Below, one piece after another: positions 17,918 to 27,805 of a DNA stretch of 64,000 nucleotides. Position 1 is the first letter of the stretch; the number at the start of each line of letters is the position of its first letter. The stretch comes from a virus. The DNA is taken from the IMG/VR virus record IMGVR_UViG_3300046167_000417, positions 1 through 64,000 of that record; one strand, written 5' to 3'. The notes beneath the pieces were generated by a model. It was not told the DNA's origin. It made no database searches and saw only the letters and a program-made list of their open reading frames with translations. Made by a program: the position numbers and the translations under genes.

Positions 17918-19396
17918 TTAGATTCCTTTGAACAATACGAAGTTGTTCGCAGCTTGTGTAACTAAACATCTTTCTGATAAGAAGTTTACTTCCATTGCAT
18001 CCAAAGATGAAGTAAAAGCACCTCCTACAGAACCAGTCAACCAAGACTTCATACGTCTGTCATCAGCTTGAGAAGCTCTATAACGCACGTGTAAGAATGG
18101 TCTTCTAATATTTGTTCCTAAGATTTGATCATATACCGTAGAAGTTCCAGCTGGTACTAACACACCTTCAATAGATGCAGGTCCAGAAATAGCTCCACGA
18201 GTAGAAGCATCGTTTAAGTATTTCCAGTCAGTTTTGTAGAAGTCATAAGAACCTCTTCTGAAACCAGAGAAACCTAAATTTAATGCCATTTCTTCAGAAT
18301 TTTCAAATAATCCAAAAGCAGTACCTCCAGCGAATCCACCTGAGATAGAAGCAAGCATATCATCAAAATCAAGAGCAGTAGCTCTGTTTAAGAATAACAT
18401 GTTTTCTTCAATAGCTCCTTGAGTATCTAAGTTTTTAAGTATTGCATCAAAAGCATCTAATCCAGCAGCAGCTGTAAATCCAGTTTGTACATTACCTCTC
18501 TGACTGATAGCAGAGAATAAACCTTGAGAACCACCACTTTGATTTGTTAATGCAGCAGGTCCACCAGCACTTAATTCTCCTTCAACCATTGCCATTTCTA
18601 AGTAATCTTCAAAACGTAAACGAGTTTCAGATTCAGCTTTTAAATACCATAAGTATCCTCCAGTTCCATCTTCAGTAGCAACTTCTACCCATCCAATCTG
18701 AGCAGTGTCAGAACCATTAATAGTATAAGTACTTCTAATGATTATTGGAGAGTTTGAAAATTGAGTAAAGCTAGGATCTACAGTAACCATAGGGTTAGCG
18801 TTAGCAGCGTAAGTATTTGCTCCTACAGCTGCGTTTGCAGTTGAAGTTCCTTTTTGAAAATCAGAACCGTAAACAAATATCTTTTTTCCAGCACCGTCAG
18901 CGATACCAGCAGCAGCTAAATTAGCGAAGCCATAAGGCTCTACAACTAACTGTCCTGGATTACCTCCTCCACCTGCTAAGCGAGTGTCAGAAGTTCTAAC
19001 GAAACATTTTGCTTCACCACCGAATTGATCCATTACAACTATTGTTGCACCTGGAGAAATTACGTTTACAATTGGCACAGCAGCACCCGCAGCTGTAACA
19101 GGAATTGTAATTGTTCCCGCTCCAGAAGCTGAAGTACAGTCGTTGTAAGCAATGTGTAATCTATTTTGTTCAGACCAAATTACTTGATCAGATGTCATTG
19201 GCATTTCAGCGCCAACCATTCTTAAAAATCCTGATAACGTTCTGTTACCATATCTTTCTACCTCTGCTTCGTAAAGCTCTGGTAGGTATTGTTGTGAGAA
19301 ATCGTTTTGTCCACCTGTAAAATTTAGGTAGTTGTTTGCCAACGTTTGTTGTTGTTGACTTGGTACGATTGAACCAAATTGCGGAGCAATTGCCAT
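17918..19396 (-). CDS. Major capsid protein (HK97-fold expected)
   Basis: 492 aa. Its place after portal and scaffold, its size and its Ala/Gly-rich composition indicate the major capsid subunit. Visible landmarks are an N-arm (FSQQYLPELYEAEVERYGNR), a repeated-strand region, and a C-terminal P-domain-like end (RASQADDRRMKSWLTGSVGG, NFLSERCLVTQAANNFVLFKG). The ATG is preceded by an A/T tract and no Shine-Dalgarno, the usual pattern for highly expressed Bacteroidota genes. The sequence resembles MCPs of crAss-like marine phages. Confidence 0.85.
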   Translation of the reverse strand: MAIAPQFGSIVPSQQQQTLANNYLNFTGGQNDFSQQYLPELYEAEVERYGNRTLSGFLRMVGAEMPMTSDQVIWSEQNRLHIAYNDCTSASGAGTITIPVTAAGAAVPIVNVISPGATIVVMDQFGGEAKCFVRTSDTRLAGGGGNPGQLVVEPYGFANLAAAGIADGAGKKIFVYGSDFQKGTSTANAAVGANTYAANANPMVTVDPSFTQFSNSPIIIRSTYTINGSDTAQIGWVEVATEDGTGGYLWYLKAESETRLRFEDYLEMAMVEGELSAGGPAALTNQSGGSQGLFSAISQRGNVQTGFTAAAGLDAFDAILKNLDTQGAIEENMLFLNRATALDFDDMLASISGGFAGGTAFGLFENSEEMALNLGFSGFRRGSYDFYKTDWKYLNDASTRGAISGPASIEGVLVPAGTSTVYDQILGTNIRRPFLHVRYRASQADDRRMKSWLTGSVGGAFTSSLDAMEVNFLSERCLVTQAANNFVLFKGI

Positions 19397-19411
19397 AATT
19401 TTAATTTTTAA

Positions 19412-20638
19412 TTAGTTAAACTTTTTAGTTTTAATTTTTAGTTTTGACGAGTCTAACCCACTAATTGCTTTAACTTTTAATCCATTTATAAATACATTTC
19501 CGTCGGCAACTCGCCTAGGTTCGTCTTTAGATGGATTTTTAGATCCACTGATTATGCTTTTTACACCATCAGCTTTTCCTTGTTCGTAAAAATGATTAGC
19601 AAGTTTATCTGCGTTCATAGCAGCATACATCGCTTTATGGTAACCTGCAGCATCTGTCATTAATCCTTCTTCGTTTGTATATTTACCCACGAAATTTTGT
19701 ACGTCAGCTTGTAGTTCACCTACTTTAACCGGATCTTTAATTCCATATCTAAATCTTTTTTCCCCAAGATTAAATTCAAAACCTTTGAATTCATTGTTGA
19801 ATAGTTTTTTAGTTCTGTCTCTAAAATCACCGTGCATTTGTGTAGCAACTTCTTGTTGCTGCTTATATTGGTCGTAAAAGCTAATAGCTTCTTGTTGCTC
19901 TTGAGTAACGCCCGGTCTCAACTTGATCTCGTCGTAATATTTGCTCTTAGAACTTTCAAGAAATTGTTTTGCATTTGCAACCTCTTCCTTAAACGCAAGT
20001 TTTTTCTTACGTATTTCTCTTGGCTCATCTACATCTTCATCAAAATCAAAATTATCTTCCATTAAAAAGCTAATTTCTTCTTGATCTAAATGTGGTTTTG
20101 CCTTTGTATAATATTCTCTTAAAACATCTTTAGAACTGTAAGAGTTGTAGTCTTTATTTAAAGCTACATAATCTTGTACAGTTCCGCCGGTTTCTTCCAT
20201 AAAAGATACTAGCTTTTCGATATTTTCTGGTAAAGGTTTACCTAAGATTTTTTCATCTCTTTGTGCTTCTTTAACTTCTTGAGCTATTTCCTTTACCTCT
20301 TCTTTTGTTATTTCTTGGATGGGGGTAATTTCTTCAACAACCTTTTCGGGCTTTGATACTTGTTCGTCCATTCCAGAGCTATCTCCGGTTTGTTCGCCCA
20401 CATCCATCTTCTTTGTTTCTCCGATTTGAATGGCATCTTCTTCTTTGTTTAGAGCCTCAGTAGGTACTTCTATTTTTATAACCTCTGGAGCTATCTCACC
20501 TGTTGCTTCTGGTTTTGTTAAATCAACCTTAGTTATTTCTTCCTTAGATTGTAAACTTAGATTTTTAGGTTTTCTTTTTTTAACTTTGAACTCGCCTTCT
20601 TGTTTAACGGGTTCTTGTGGTTTTGTTTCTTCTGACAT
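19412..20638 (-). CDS. Capsid scaffolding protein
   Basis: 408 aa, highly acidic, with a disordered Glu/Lys-rich N-terminal 150 residues and a helical remainder (LREYYTKAKPHLDQEEISF is typical of podoviral scaffolds). The basic C-terminus (GLKVKAISGLDSSKLKIKTK) would contact the coat protein. It sits between portal and MCP genes with 15-28 base spacers, the canonical scaffold position. No protease domain is seen. Confidence 0.75.
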   Translation of the reverse strand: MSEETKPQEPVKQEGEFKVKKRKPKNLSLQSKEEITKVDLTKPEATGEIAPEVIKIEVPTEALNKEEDAIQIGETKKMDVGEQTGDSSGMDEQVSKPEKVVEEITPIQEITKEEVKEIAQEVKEAQRDEKILGKPLPENIEKLVSFMEETGGTVQDYVALNKDYNSYSSKDVLREYYTKAKPHLDQEEISFLMEDNFDFDEDVDEPREIRKKKLAFKEEVANAKQFLESSKSKYYDEIKLRPGVTQEQQEAISFYDQYKQQQEVATQMHGDFRDRTKKLFNNEFKGFEFNLGEKRFRYGIKDPVKVGELQADVQNFVGKYTNEEGLMTDAAGYHKAMYAAMNADKLANHFYEQGKADGVKSIISGSKNPSKDEPRRVADGNVFINGLKVKAISGLDSSKLKIKTKKFN

Positions 20639-20666
20639 GATAAAATATTATATAATTATTAAATAG

Positions 20667-23081
20667 TTAACTAGGCGGCATTATATTTTGTAAACCAAAC
20701 GTGCCTAGTTGTGATGAATCTCCACTTTCAAAATCTACTGGAGCTGAATCATTTTGTCGTTGATTTATTAATTGACTTTGTTGAGTTCCTTGTAATTTAA
20801 CTCTTTTATCTTTTCTATCCTCTATTTTGTTTTCTTTTTCAGACTCTACGCCCATTTTTATTTGAGCTAACTGTTTTTGGTACTCAAACTCTTGAGCCAT
20901 TAGCTGTTGCTTAACCGTCATCTCTGTTTGCATCCTTTGAATTTCAAACTGTGATTTAGCTTGCTCTACTTGCACCTTTGATTCTGTCATAGCTTGGTTT
21001 TTTTGAACCTCAGCCATAGCGGCAGCCTCTGTAGTTTTAGCATTTGCCTGTGCTTGCGCTTGAATCATTTGTTGTTGTTGTGCCTGTTCTCTTGCTAGTT
21101 TCTTTTTTCTTTTCTGCTTCAACAGCTGATTAGCTAATTTAAGGTTTTTTATTTGCCTTATATCTATAGCGTCTTCTAAATCAATACCTCCACTTTGTAA
21201 AGCTATTTGTATGTTTTGCTCTAACTGAGCTTGAGCTTCGTCGTCAGGTTCTAGTTCTAAGAATATACCAAAATCATGTAGATTAAGTGTGGCTATTTCA
21301 GCTAACGTACTAGCATTAAATAGTGATATACTCTCTATTAAAGCATTTTTAGTTAAAGGAAAAGAAAGTACATCAACCATTTTTAAAGATATGTTTTCAC
21401 ATATTCTAAGAGCAAGAAACAAGCTAGCTTGATTAACGTGCTTAGTTGCTATATTAGATTGATTAGCAGCCATCTTTGCTATACCTACTAAAGCGTCTTT
21501 ATCTTGCATACTACCATCTCTAGCTTCGTTAAGACCTGTTACATCTCTTATCATTTGTAGATAATAATTGTAAGTCATTATTAAGCTTTGTAGCTTAGCA
21601 CTTCCAGCTGATGACTGTAGTTCTTGAATAGGTACTTTACCTCTATTAAGCTCTCCATCTTGAGTTAAGGATCTACCAACAATGGAACCAGTTTGAAAAT
21701 ACATATTTAATGCTTCTGCTGGGTTGTAATTTGTACCATTACCTAGGTCAACTTCAGCAAGCCCATCCATATCTAAGAATACACCATCTGGTACCATTCT
21801 AGATAAAACTTGCTGCATTTTCAAATGTGTTATTTGAATCATGTCAGCAAAACCTGTTATCTTACTTACTATAGACTCTATTCTACCCTTGTACATTCTA
21901 GGAGCACATATAGCATAGTTCATTTCAACTTTAGTGCTATCAGAATTAGGTCTAGTCATGTTTTCAGCAAGTTCCCATTTTAGCATTATATCTGTACCAA
22001 GAACTTTTACACCTGAATATAAAACCTCTATAGTTCTAGAAACTCTATTATATGTATCAGCAGGAGGTGGATTAAATTCGTCTGTTTTTTGAATAACTTT
22101 TTCTAAACCATTTTCAGTGTTTTTTAACTTAAACACTTGGTTCATGTATGTTTTATATTCAAAATACATAACTTGAACAGTGTTACTATCGTAATTACCC
22201 CACCCTGTTATATACTGCCTATTACCTGGCATTTCCTGTATTCTTTGAAGTTCTCTTTCTGGTATATTAGGAAATTGTTTTTTTAGTTCAGGTATTGTAA
22301 TAGATTTAACTTCACCGACATAGTAAACATCTTCAAAGTTAGGGTCTTCTGTATATGAATATATTAAGTTAGCTGGATCAACGTAGTCAACAACTATACC
22401 ATTTGTTTTGTTGAAACTTGTCTTAGCACAAGCAATACCACAGACAACTAAATCCTCGTTTATTCTTCTTTTTATCAAAGGCCACCTATTGCTAGCCAAT
22501 GTAGTTGTTATAGCTTCTTCTTCTGCTATTTCTACTGATTGCTTGTAGGAAAGCTGCATGTGAAGTTCTAATTCCTCATTACTTTGAGGTAGTTGTTCGT
22601 CTGGTATTTTTGACTGCTTAGCGTCAATACCTAAAGCTTGTTTTGCTTGCTGCATTAGCTCTTTAGCGTACATATCTTCCGCTATAGCTTGTGCATACTT
22701 TGTTCGTTTTTTTACAGACTCTGGATCTTGGGAAAAAGCTTTAATTTCAAACTCCTTATTTGATATACCATTTACTACTATATTTACAAATTTTGATATA
22801 ACAGGAACTGGCTTCCAGTCTAAATTTAAATAAGACAAATCACCATTTATAGATAATTCGTCTTTGTATTTTTGAACAGATTGTTCTCCTCTAGCGTACA
22901 GTCTTAGATTATGAAAATTATTCCAACTCGTAAGGTATCTGTTACCGTTTGTTCTACCTTGATTAAACCACTCAGTTTCAATAGCAGAAGCTACTTGAGA
23001 GCCGTACTCTCTTGAAGCTTTTTCAGCGTCTGGTACTACCTGACTAGGAAAAGCGCTATTTGAATTAGTATATATTTTCAT
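20667..23081 (-). CDS. Portal protein
   Basis: 804 aa. It is located between TerL and scaffold and has the portal pattern: a mixed N-terminal part (WKPVPVISKFVNIVVNGISN), a long middle containing VDYVDPANLIYSYTEDPNFE, and a long Gln/Lys-rich C-terminal coiled coil (residues 655-770) like the barrel of podoviral portals. It would form the dodecameric channel at the packaging vertex. The gene starts one base after the TerL stop reading frame, indicating translational coupling. Confidence 0.85.
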   Translation of the reverse strand: MKIYTNSNSAFPSQVVPDAEKASREYGSQVASAIETEWFNQGRTNGNRYLTSWNNFHNLRLYARGEQSVQKYKDELSINGDLSYLNLDWKPVPVISKFVNIVVNGISNKEFEIKAFSQDPESVKKRTKYAQAIAEDMYAKELMQQAKQALGIDAKQSKIPDEQLPQSNEELELHMQLSYKQSVEIAEEEAITTTLASNRWPLIKRRINEDLVVCGIACAKTSFNKTNGIVVDYVDPANLIYSYTEDPNFEDVYYVGEVKSITIPELKKQFPNIPERELQRIQEMPGNRQYITGWGNYDSNTVQVMYFEYKTYMNQVFKLKNTENGLEKVIQKTDEFNPPPADTYNRVSRTIEVLYSGVKVLGTDIMLKWELAENMTRPNSDSTKVEMNYAICAPRMYKGRIESIVSKITGFADMIQITHLKMQQVLSRMVPDGVFLDMDGLAEVDLGNGTNYNPAEALNMYFQTGSIVGRSLTQDGELNRGKVPIQELQSSAGSAKLQSLIMTYNYYLQMIRDVTGLNEARDGSMQDKDALVGIAKMAANQSNIATKHVNQASLFLALRICENISLKMVDVLSFPLTKNALIESISLFNASTLAEIATLNLHDFGIFLELEPDDEAQAQLEQNIQIALQSGGIDLEDAIDIRQIKNLKLANQLLKQKRKKKLAREQAQQQQMIQAQAQANAKTTEAAAMAEVQKNQAMTESKVQVEQAKSQFEIQRMQTEMTVKQQLMAQEFEYQKQLAQIKMGVESEKENKIEDRKDKRVKLQGTQQSQLINQRQNDSAPVDFESGDSSQLGTFGLQNIMPPS

Positions 23082-25295
23082 TTATTCAATTATTTTTGAC
23101 AATGTACCTTTATTATTATATCTTTTAAAACCTAAATTGTAAGAAGGTCTTTTGAATGTTGGGTTTGGTTTATACTTATTTTTATTACAGGCCATAATAG
23201 CTAAGCCTGAACTTATAGATGCATCATGTGATGTTCTATTGTTTATATTAAATTTAGCCCAATCTTCAAGAGTTCTTTGGAAATAAACATCGCCATAGTT
23301 ACCATCATCTTTTAAACCAACATGATGTTCTATGTAAGATTCTATAGCTGCAGCATGAGCTTGCTTTATGTCTTCACTAGAGTTTGGTATTCCACCTATC
23401 TCTCTTTCTGTAGTTGATAGTTTACTGTATTTTTTATCTGGTCTGTTTATAGAATAACCTCTATAGCCTCTACGTTTAAAATAGTACAATAGTCTAGGTT
23501 TATTGTTTTCAGCAAGTATTGGCATACCGTAAAAAACACAAGCCATTAATACATCTTCAAAAAATATTTCAGCTGTTTGAGGTCTAGATATATATTCTAG
23601 GAAAAAATGATTTGATGGAACGTTATCCATGTTAAACTTAGTTAAACCATGTAAAGCCCCATTAGATCCTCTTCTATCTACAGTTCCAGATATATCGTAA
23701 CTATCACAGCCAAAAGCCCCCATGTAATCATTACCAGGCCATTTAAGTCCATTTTTCTTTATAACACTATTTTGCATTTCAACAGATGGTATCCAGGATA
23801 CAAAAAATCTACCCTGCTTGCTAGGCATAAAAACAACTTTAGTATCTTTAACACCATTAACCCATTGGAAATTGCCTTGTGTTATTATTCCGCTGTTTTT
23901 TAAATCAGCATTCCAATCTACTTGTTGGTATATTTTAGTAAGATTAAATAAAGATGATTTAGCCTCATCTCTAAATGCGTGTTCTTCTGTTCTTGGAAAC
24001 TGACGGTAAAATTCGTTTAAACCATCTTGATCTTCTTTTAAACCATTTACTTCATTTTGCCAGTATTCAATTACACCTATTTTTATATCAGATCCATGCG
24101 GATCTTTTACAGCTTTTTTAGGCGTGTCGAAGACAGGTATGCCATAAGAATCAATGTATCCTTCGTAATTCCATTCCATAGGTATGAACAAAGAATATAG
24201 TCCCGAGCTAGTTTGCCCATTGGCGTTTCTTTTTGTAACATCTGAAGCGTTATATAGGTTTTTAAAATTATCTCCTCCTTTATCTAAAGCGTTTGATGTA
24301 CTTCCCATCATGCACTTACCTATGACCTTACTACCTAGTCTTAATGTTGTTTTCGTAACCCTCCAGTTATTGAGGATGTTGTTTGGTCTTTCCCATTTAC
24401 CTGATTCATCATGAACGAGGAGCTTGAGTTTCTCTCCATCATAGGAGTTATCCCCTGTGTTCTTCCAGTCGATAGTGGTGTCAAGACCGGTAATTTCTTG
24501 TACTTTTGTATTGGCGTCAAGCTTTCTACGGGTGAATTTAGAAGCGGGAACTCTGTAAGCAAGCTCGGTTTTTGGCCTGTCCATACCATCTTGGATCGGT
24601 TTAAAAAAGAAAGGGTAGTTAACGGAAATTGGTACAACTTTATCTGTGAACATCTTTTTAGCATCGGGACCAGATTTGGACAATATGCCGAACCGTGAAT
24701 CCGTGGATATTGTAGCAAGGTTGACCGATTCAGCTGAGGACATAAATGAGAATCCTGATCTACGGTTTTTAAGATAGCACATTCCATATGATCTTGGGTC
24801 TGCTTTGCAAGCCTCCCAAAAGATGTAGAATAATCTATTTGATTCCCTAAAGTCTGGTTTCCCAACATCAATCTTGGACCACTGCAAGTACATGTAATGA
24901 GTACCAGTGATATAAGTAGGAATGTCTTTGTTAACAAACCAAAAACCTTCTTCACGTCTAGTAAATTCTTTGTCAATATAGTCATACCATTTTTCTTTAA
25001 AATCTAATGGATATTCTTCCCAGTCGAATACAGATTTAATTTTTTTTAATTGCTTAGGGTATTCAGAATAATTCCACTTATTGTTTTCAAACTTTACGAC
25101 TTCATTTTCTTTTGGCAGAGCTATTTTAAGATTCTGTATTTCATACACCTCTCCTATTTGACCTGTCTTACTTATTACTACTATGTCATATTCCTCATTG
25201 TAGCCATATTCCCATTTCTTATGTTTGTTCTTGTGATTTAAAGTTTTAGAATCAACATAGTTTTTTAATACTTTATATAGAGTTTGCTCGTACAT
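23082..25295 (-). CDS. Terminase large subunit
   Basis: 737 aa. The ATPase part has a degenerate Walker A around residues 176-185 (KNRRSGFSFM), as in crAss-like terminases, and a clear Walker B at 290-298 (LKLLVHDES). The C-terminal nuclease shows GCDSYDISGTVDRRGSNGA from about residue 529, including the first metal-binding Asp. It cuts and pumps DNA into the prohead through the portal, whose gene follows directly. The first about 120 residues form an extra N-terminal region. Confidence 0.9.
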   Translation of the reverse strand: MYEQTLYKVLKNYVDSKTLNHKNKHKKWEYGYNEEYDIVVISKTGQIGEVYEIQNLKIALPKENEVVKFENNKWNYSEYPKQLKKIKSVFDWEEYPLDFKEKWYDYIDKEFTRREEGFWFVNKDIPTYITGTHYMYLQWSKIDVGKPDFRESNRLFYIFWEACKADPRSYGMCYLKNRRSGFSFMSSAESVNLATISTDSRFGILSKSGPDAKKMFTDKVVPISVNYPFFFKPIQDGMDRPKTELAYRVPASKFTRRKLDANTKVQEITGLDTTIDWKNTGDNSYDGEKLKLLVHDESGKWERPNNILNNWRVTKTTLRLGSKVIGKCMMGSTSNALDKGGDNFKNLYNASDVTKRNANGQTSSGLYSLFIPMEWNYEGYIDSYGIPVFDTPKKAVKDPHGSDIKIGVIEYWQNEVNGLKEDQDGLNEFYRQFPRTEEHAFRDEAKSSLFNLTKIYQQVDWNADLKNSGIITQGNFQWVNGVKDTKVVFMPSKQGRFFVSWIPSVEMQNSVIKKNGLKWPGNDYMGAFGCDSYDISGTVDRRGSNGALHGLTKFNMDNVPSNHFFLEYISRPQTAEIFFEDVLMACVFYGMPILAENNKPRLLYYFKRRGYRGYSINRPDKKYSKLSTTEREIGGIPNSSEDIKQAHAAAIESYIEHHVGLKDDGNYGDVYFQRTLEDWAKFNINNRTSHDASISSGLAIMACNKNKYKPNPTFKRPSYNLGFKRYNNKGTLSKIIE

Positions 25296-25570
25296 TATCT
25301 AGATCTACCTTCAGCAAAACCTTTAAAAGCTGTTTCTTCTTTAACTTTTTTAGGTTTTTCATTTAACAAATCTTCTTCTTCCTGTATTCTATTTAATATT
25401 TCAAAAGCATCAAATATAGCTAACTTTTTTGTAGCCGCTGCGTTTTTTAGTCTATCTGCTGATATATCATCATCAGAATCAACAATAGCCTCTTTAGCTA
25501 CTTTTATTAATTCCTCAACTGCTACTTGCCCAGCTTGGATTATATTCCTTTTGGTTTTGTTGATCTCCAT
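25295..25570 (-). CDS. Candidate terminase small subunit, 91 aa
   Basis: All-helical, charged protein (VAVEELIKVAKEAIVDSDDD, LKNAAATKKLAIFDAFEIL) ending in a basic tail. Its stop overlaps the TerL start by one base. Small terminase subunits are short helical oligomers encoded exactly here. No HTH is obvious, so the call is by size, fold type and position. Confidence 0.5.
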   Translation of the reverse strand: MEINKTKRNIIQAGQVAVEELIKVAKEAIVDSDDDISADRLKNAAATKKLAIFDAFEILNRIQEEEDLLNEKPKKVKEETAFKGFAEGRSR

Positions 25571-26120
25571 ACTTAATTACAATATCATTTGATTTCATAC
25601 AATACAACCGCTCTTTATCTACAATGAAGTCATATTCACCATAGGGCGTGTAGCCTACAGTGTCACCCTCGCTTATTCCTAGAGCTTCTAAGGAGCTATT
25701 ACCTATTTTAAGTATACCAATAAGTTTTTGCTCTTTACTCACTTCTAAACCATCTTTATTAACTAGTGGTTTTATAAAACATCTATTGTTTATAGATTTC
25801 CATTTGTCTTTTTTCTTATAAAGATACACTTGATCTAGTGCACAAAAATATAAACCATCAATAAATGACGATCTACTTTTTTTCTTAACACCTTTCATGT
25901 CGTAGAACGTGCGAAAAACATTGTGATGTATAACTATGAAGTCACCTTTATTTATAGGTGTTTTAAATGCTTTAGGAGTTTCTACAACCTCGGCTATGTT
26001 GTTAACGAATTTAAAACTTTCTATTTTAGTATTAAGTATTATTTTTTTATTACCTATTTCTATTTCGTTATCGTATTCGTTTCCAACCGGTCTAACTATA
26101 AAGTCGTATAAGCTTTTCAT
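25515..26120 (-). CDS. GroES-like co-chaperonin fold protein, 201 aa
   Basis: The N-terminus (SLYDFIVRPVGNEYDNEIEI) and C-terminus (GDTVGYTPYGEYDFIVDKER followed by LYCMKSNDIVI) line up with the first and last strands of GroES (KPLGDRVLVKP and GDKVLFKKYAGTEV...DILAI). An insertion of about 90 residues separates the halves. It may be a second, enlarged co-chaperonin that works with the phage GroEL encoded at 31.3 kb, as T4 gp31 does with host GroEL. Its 3' end overlaps the TerS candidate by 56 bases. Confidence 0.6.
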   Translation of the reverse strand: MKSLYDFIVRPVGNEYDNEIEIGNKKIILNTKIESFKFVNNIAEVVETPKAFKTPINKGDFIVIHHNVFRTFYDMKGVKKKSRSSFIDGLYFCALDQVYLYKKKDKWKSINNRCFIKPLVNKDGLEVSKEQKLIGILKIGNSSLEALGISEGDTVGYTPYGEYDFIVDKERLYCMKSNDIVIKYGDQQNQKEYNPSWASSS

Positions 26121-26347
26121 TAGTATTCTAAATCGTACTCAACGGATATAGCCATGTTAGAGTTAAACTTTTTCCATGGCAATACCTCGTTGTTTTTCTT
26201 TATATGTATATTATAAGAATTATCTGAGTCTTCAAAAAGTATATGTGATATTTCATGACCACCATAAACTTGTTGACCTACAGAGTAATGCATAGCATCA
26301 TTTTTGTAGTCAGACCCAATACTAATCTTTCTAATATTATTTGTCAT
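26120..26347 (-). CDS. Small conserved phage protein, 75 aa
   Basis: Start chosen at MTNNIRKISIGSDY; the ORF could begin 10 residues earlier, but that would lie deeper in the preceding gene. The pattern IRKISIGSDYKNDAMHYSVG, then YNIHIKKNNEVLPWKKFN and VEYDLEY, is one I have seen in marine Bacteroidota phages. It contains HEISH, but the surroundings are short beta strands and a zinc-protease role is unlikely. Function unknown. Confidence 0.6.
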   Translation of the reverse strand: MTNNIRKISIGSDYKNDAMHYSVGQQVYGGHEISHILFEDSDNSYNIHIKKNNEVLPWKKFNSNMAISVEYDLEY

Positions 26348-26600
26348 CTTTCTGCTCAATGTCTGTATAAGAACCATCTTTTAAGTCTATATTGACTTGA
26401 CCATATTGATCTTCTAATTCTTTTTTTGTTTTATCTATTTCAGCAGTTATTTCTTTAATAGCAGCGTGCGTGTTTAATTTTTGCACGTCTAACAAACCTA
26501 TGTGTCTTAACAGATCATTCATCTTAGTCTGTTGCTCAGTTACAGTTTTTAATTGCTCTTCTGTAATCTTGTTTACTTTCATTTCTTTTACTTTACTCAT
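26337..26600 (-). CDS. Coiled-coil protein, 87 aa
   Basis: Almost entirely a predicted coiled coil (residues 12-70, Glu/Lys/Gln heptads such as EITAEIDKTKKELEDQ) with an acidic C-terminal tail. It overlaps the next gene by 11 bases. Expressed with the packaging block; function unknown, perhaps assembly or oligomerisation. Confidence 0.6.
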   Translation of the reverse strand: MSKVKEMKVNKITEEQLKTVTEQQTKMNDLLRHIGLLDVQKLNTHAAIKEITAEIDKTKKELEDQYGQVNIDLKDGSYTDIEQKDDK

Positions 26601-26608
26601 AATTTAAT

Positions 26609-26950
26609 TTAATTTAATTTAGTGAATTGTTGAAGCATACCATTTGCTTCTTTTGTTAGTATATTATCTTCTAATCTGTACTCGGTAATAAATTTGACAT
26701 TATTAATATTGTCTTCATACTCTGTTTGAACTAAACCGTTTTTTTCATATAAAAAACTTTCTTTAATGTTAAACTTGTCACCTAATTTAAAGTTCCAAAA
26801 TTTTAAAGATTTAATAATTTTGTCGTGATACACAACTAAAACAGTTTCTTCGTTATTGATGTCTTGCCACACTCCAGCAAATTCTTTTCTATCTTGTGAA
26901 TACATTAGAATAGAACAGAATAAACATAATGATAATATTAGTTTTTTCAT
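26609..26950 (-). CDS. Secreted lipocalin-like small protein with flavobacterial signal peptide
   Basis: 113 aa. Residues 1-19 (MKKLILSLCLFCSILMYSQ) are a signal peptide ending in the YSQ pattern typical of flavobacteria. The mature part begins FAGVWQDINNEETVLVVY and has alternating strands, like small lipocalin-type domains of host origin. It may act in the periplasm, for example in superinfection exclusion or envelope modification. It is probably a host-derived accessory gene. Confidence 0.6.
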   Translation of the reverse strand: MKKLILSLCLFCSILMYSQDRKEFAGVWQDINNEETVLVVYHDKIIKSLKFWNFKLGDKFNIKESFLYEKNGLVQTEYEDNINNVKFITEYRLEDNILTKEANGMLQQFTKLN

Positions 26951-26986
26951 TTTATTAGATTTTATTTAATTTAATTAATACTCTTA

Positions 26987-27388
26987 CTATTTATTATTAC
27001 TTATAGATTTGAATTTTTCCACGCCTCGTGATCCAAAGTAAGCTATATAAACAGTTGTAAGTAACTGTTTTAATAATCCAATCCACTCTTGCTCTACAGT
27101 AAAAGATATTTCATGATGACTATCAACCCATATAAAAGCTATAGCCATAATAGATAAAAATATTAAAGCCATAGGTCGTGTGTTTTTAGAAAGCCATGAA
27201 TCTGATTTCATATCGCTTTCCCAACGCCTTGTTATTTGACTCTCTGCCTCAGCATTAGCTTTATCCATGATTTCTTGGATTTGCTTTTTAATTAGCAGCT
27301 TTTCTTCTTTTGTGGTTGTAAGCTTATCAATGACGTCACCAACTTCTTTGATGACGCCACCTGTAAGCCATTGAATTATTTTTTTCAA
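26987..27388 (-). CDS. Holin of the 3TM type (candidate)
   Basis: 133 aa. A charged helical N-terminal half is followed by WESDMKSDSWLSKNTRPMAL, a segment characteristic of the 3TM holin family, then a hydrophobic helix (MALIFLSIMAIAFIWV) and a second weaker one near 107-122 (LKQLLTTVYIAYFGS). Such proteins permeabilise the inner membrane before the muralytic enzyme acts. The amidase gene lies in the other lysis cluster at 62.2-62.6 kb. Confidence 0.65.
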   Translation of the reverse strand: MKKIIQWLTGGVIKEVGDVIDKLTTTKEEKLLIKKQIQEIMDKANAEAESQITRRWESDMKSDSWLSKNTRPMALIFLSIMAIAFIWVDSHHEISFTVEQEWIGLLKQLLTTVYIAYFGSRGVEKFKSISNNK

Positions 27389-27394
27389 AGTCTA

Positions 27395-27805
27395 TTATTG
27401 TTTATTTTGACCACCTCTATACATATTAGTAACCTCTTCTCTACTGAAAAGACCGCTATCACGTCTAGATTGTGCAGCTGCTCTACCTCCAGCTCTACCT
27501 GCGAAATTCTGTCCTTGTGGCGTTAATTGTCTATGTCTAGGCAATCTATCTAACGCTCTATTAGAAGCCCTAATAGAATCATTAGCGGCTTTAATATTAG
27601 CCTCGTCTCTATCAAAATTAAATCTCTGTGCTCTATTTTCATTTCCAATATTAGCTTGAAGAAGTGTCTCAGCCATCGAGTTTGGTGATGTAGTTGTATT
27701 AGAAGTAGTTGTACTTCTACCAGCATTAGTATTGTTAGATGAACTACTAGACGATGTTACATTCGCAGCATTAGCTGTAGCTGCATCCGCGTCTTTCTTT
27801 TTCAA
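27395..27805 (-). CDS. Low-complexity Ser/Asn/Thr/Arg-rich virion-module protein, 136 aa
   Basis: The N-terminal third is a Ser/Asn/Thr run; the C-terminal part is Arg-rich with GRAGGRAAAQSRRDS. The gene is preceded by the frameshifted small protein gene. Such disordered small proteins are common among late minor virion genes of this phage type. No domain is recognised. Confidence 0.5.
   Translation of the reverse strand: MKKKDADAATANAANVTSSSSSSNNTNAGRSTTTSNTTTSPNSMAETLLQANIGNENRAQRFNFDRDEANIKAANDSIRASNRALDRLPRHRQLTPQGQNFAGRAGGRAAAQSRRDSGLFSREEVTNMYRGGQNKQ

Noticed and set aside
24341-24985. A 214-aa minus-strand ORF within the terminase gene
   Set aside because: It overlaps the TerL frame fully, and its residues are typical of an out-of-frame translation.
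26120-26377. HEISH as a third zinc-protease motif in the small protein at 26120
   Set aside because: It lies in a short strand-rich protein without a helix around it and no third ligand; the motif also occurs by chance at this frequency.
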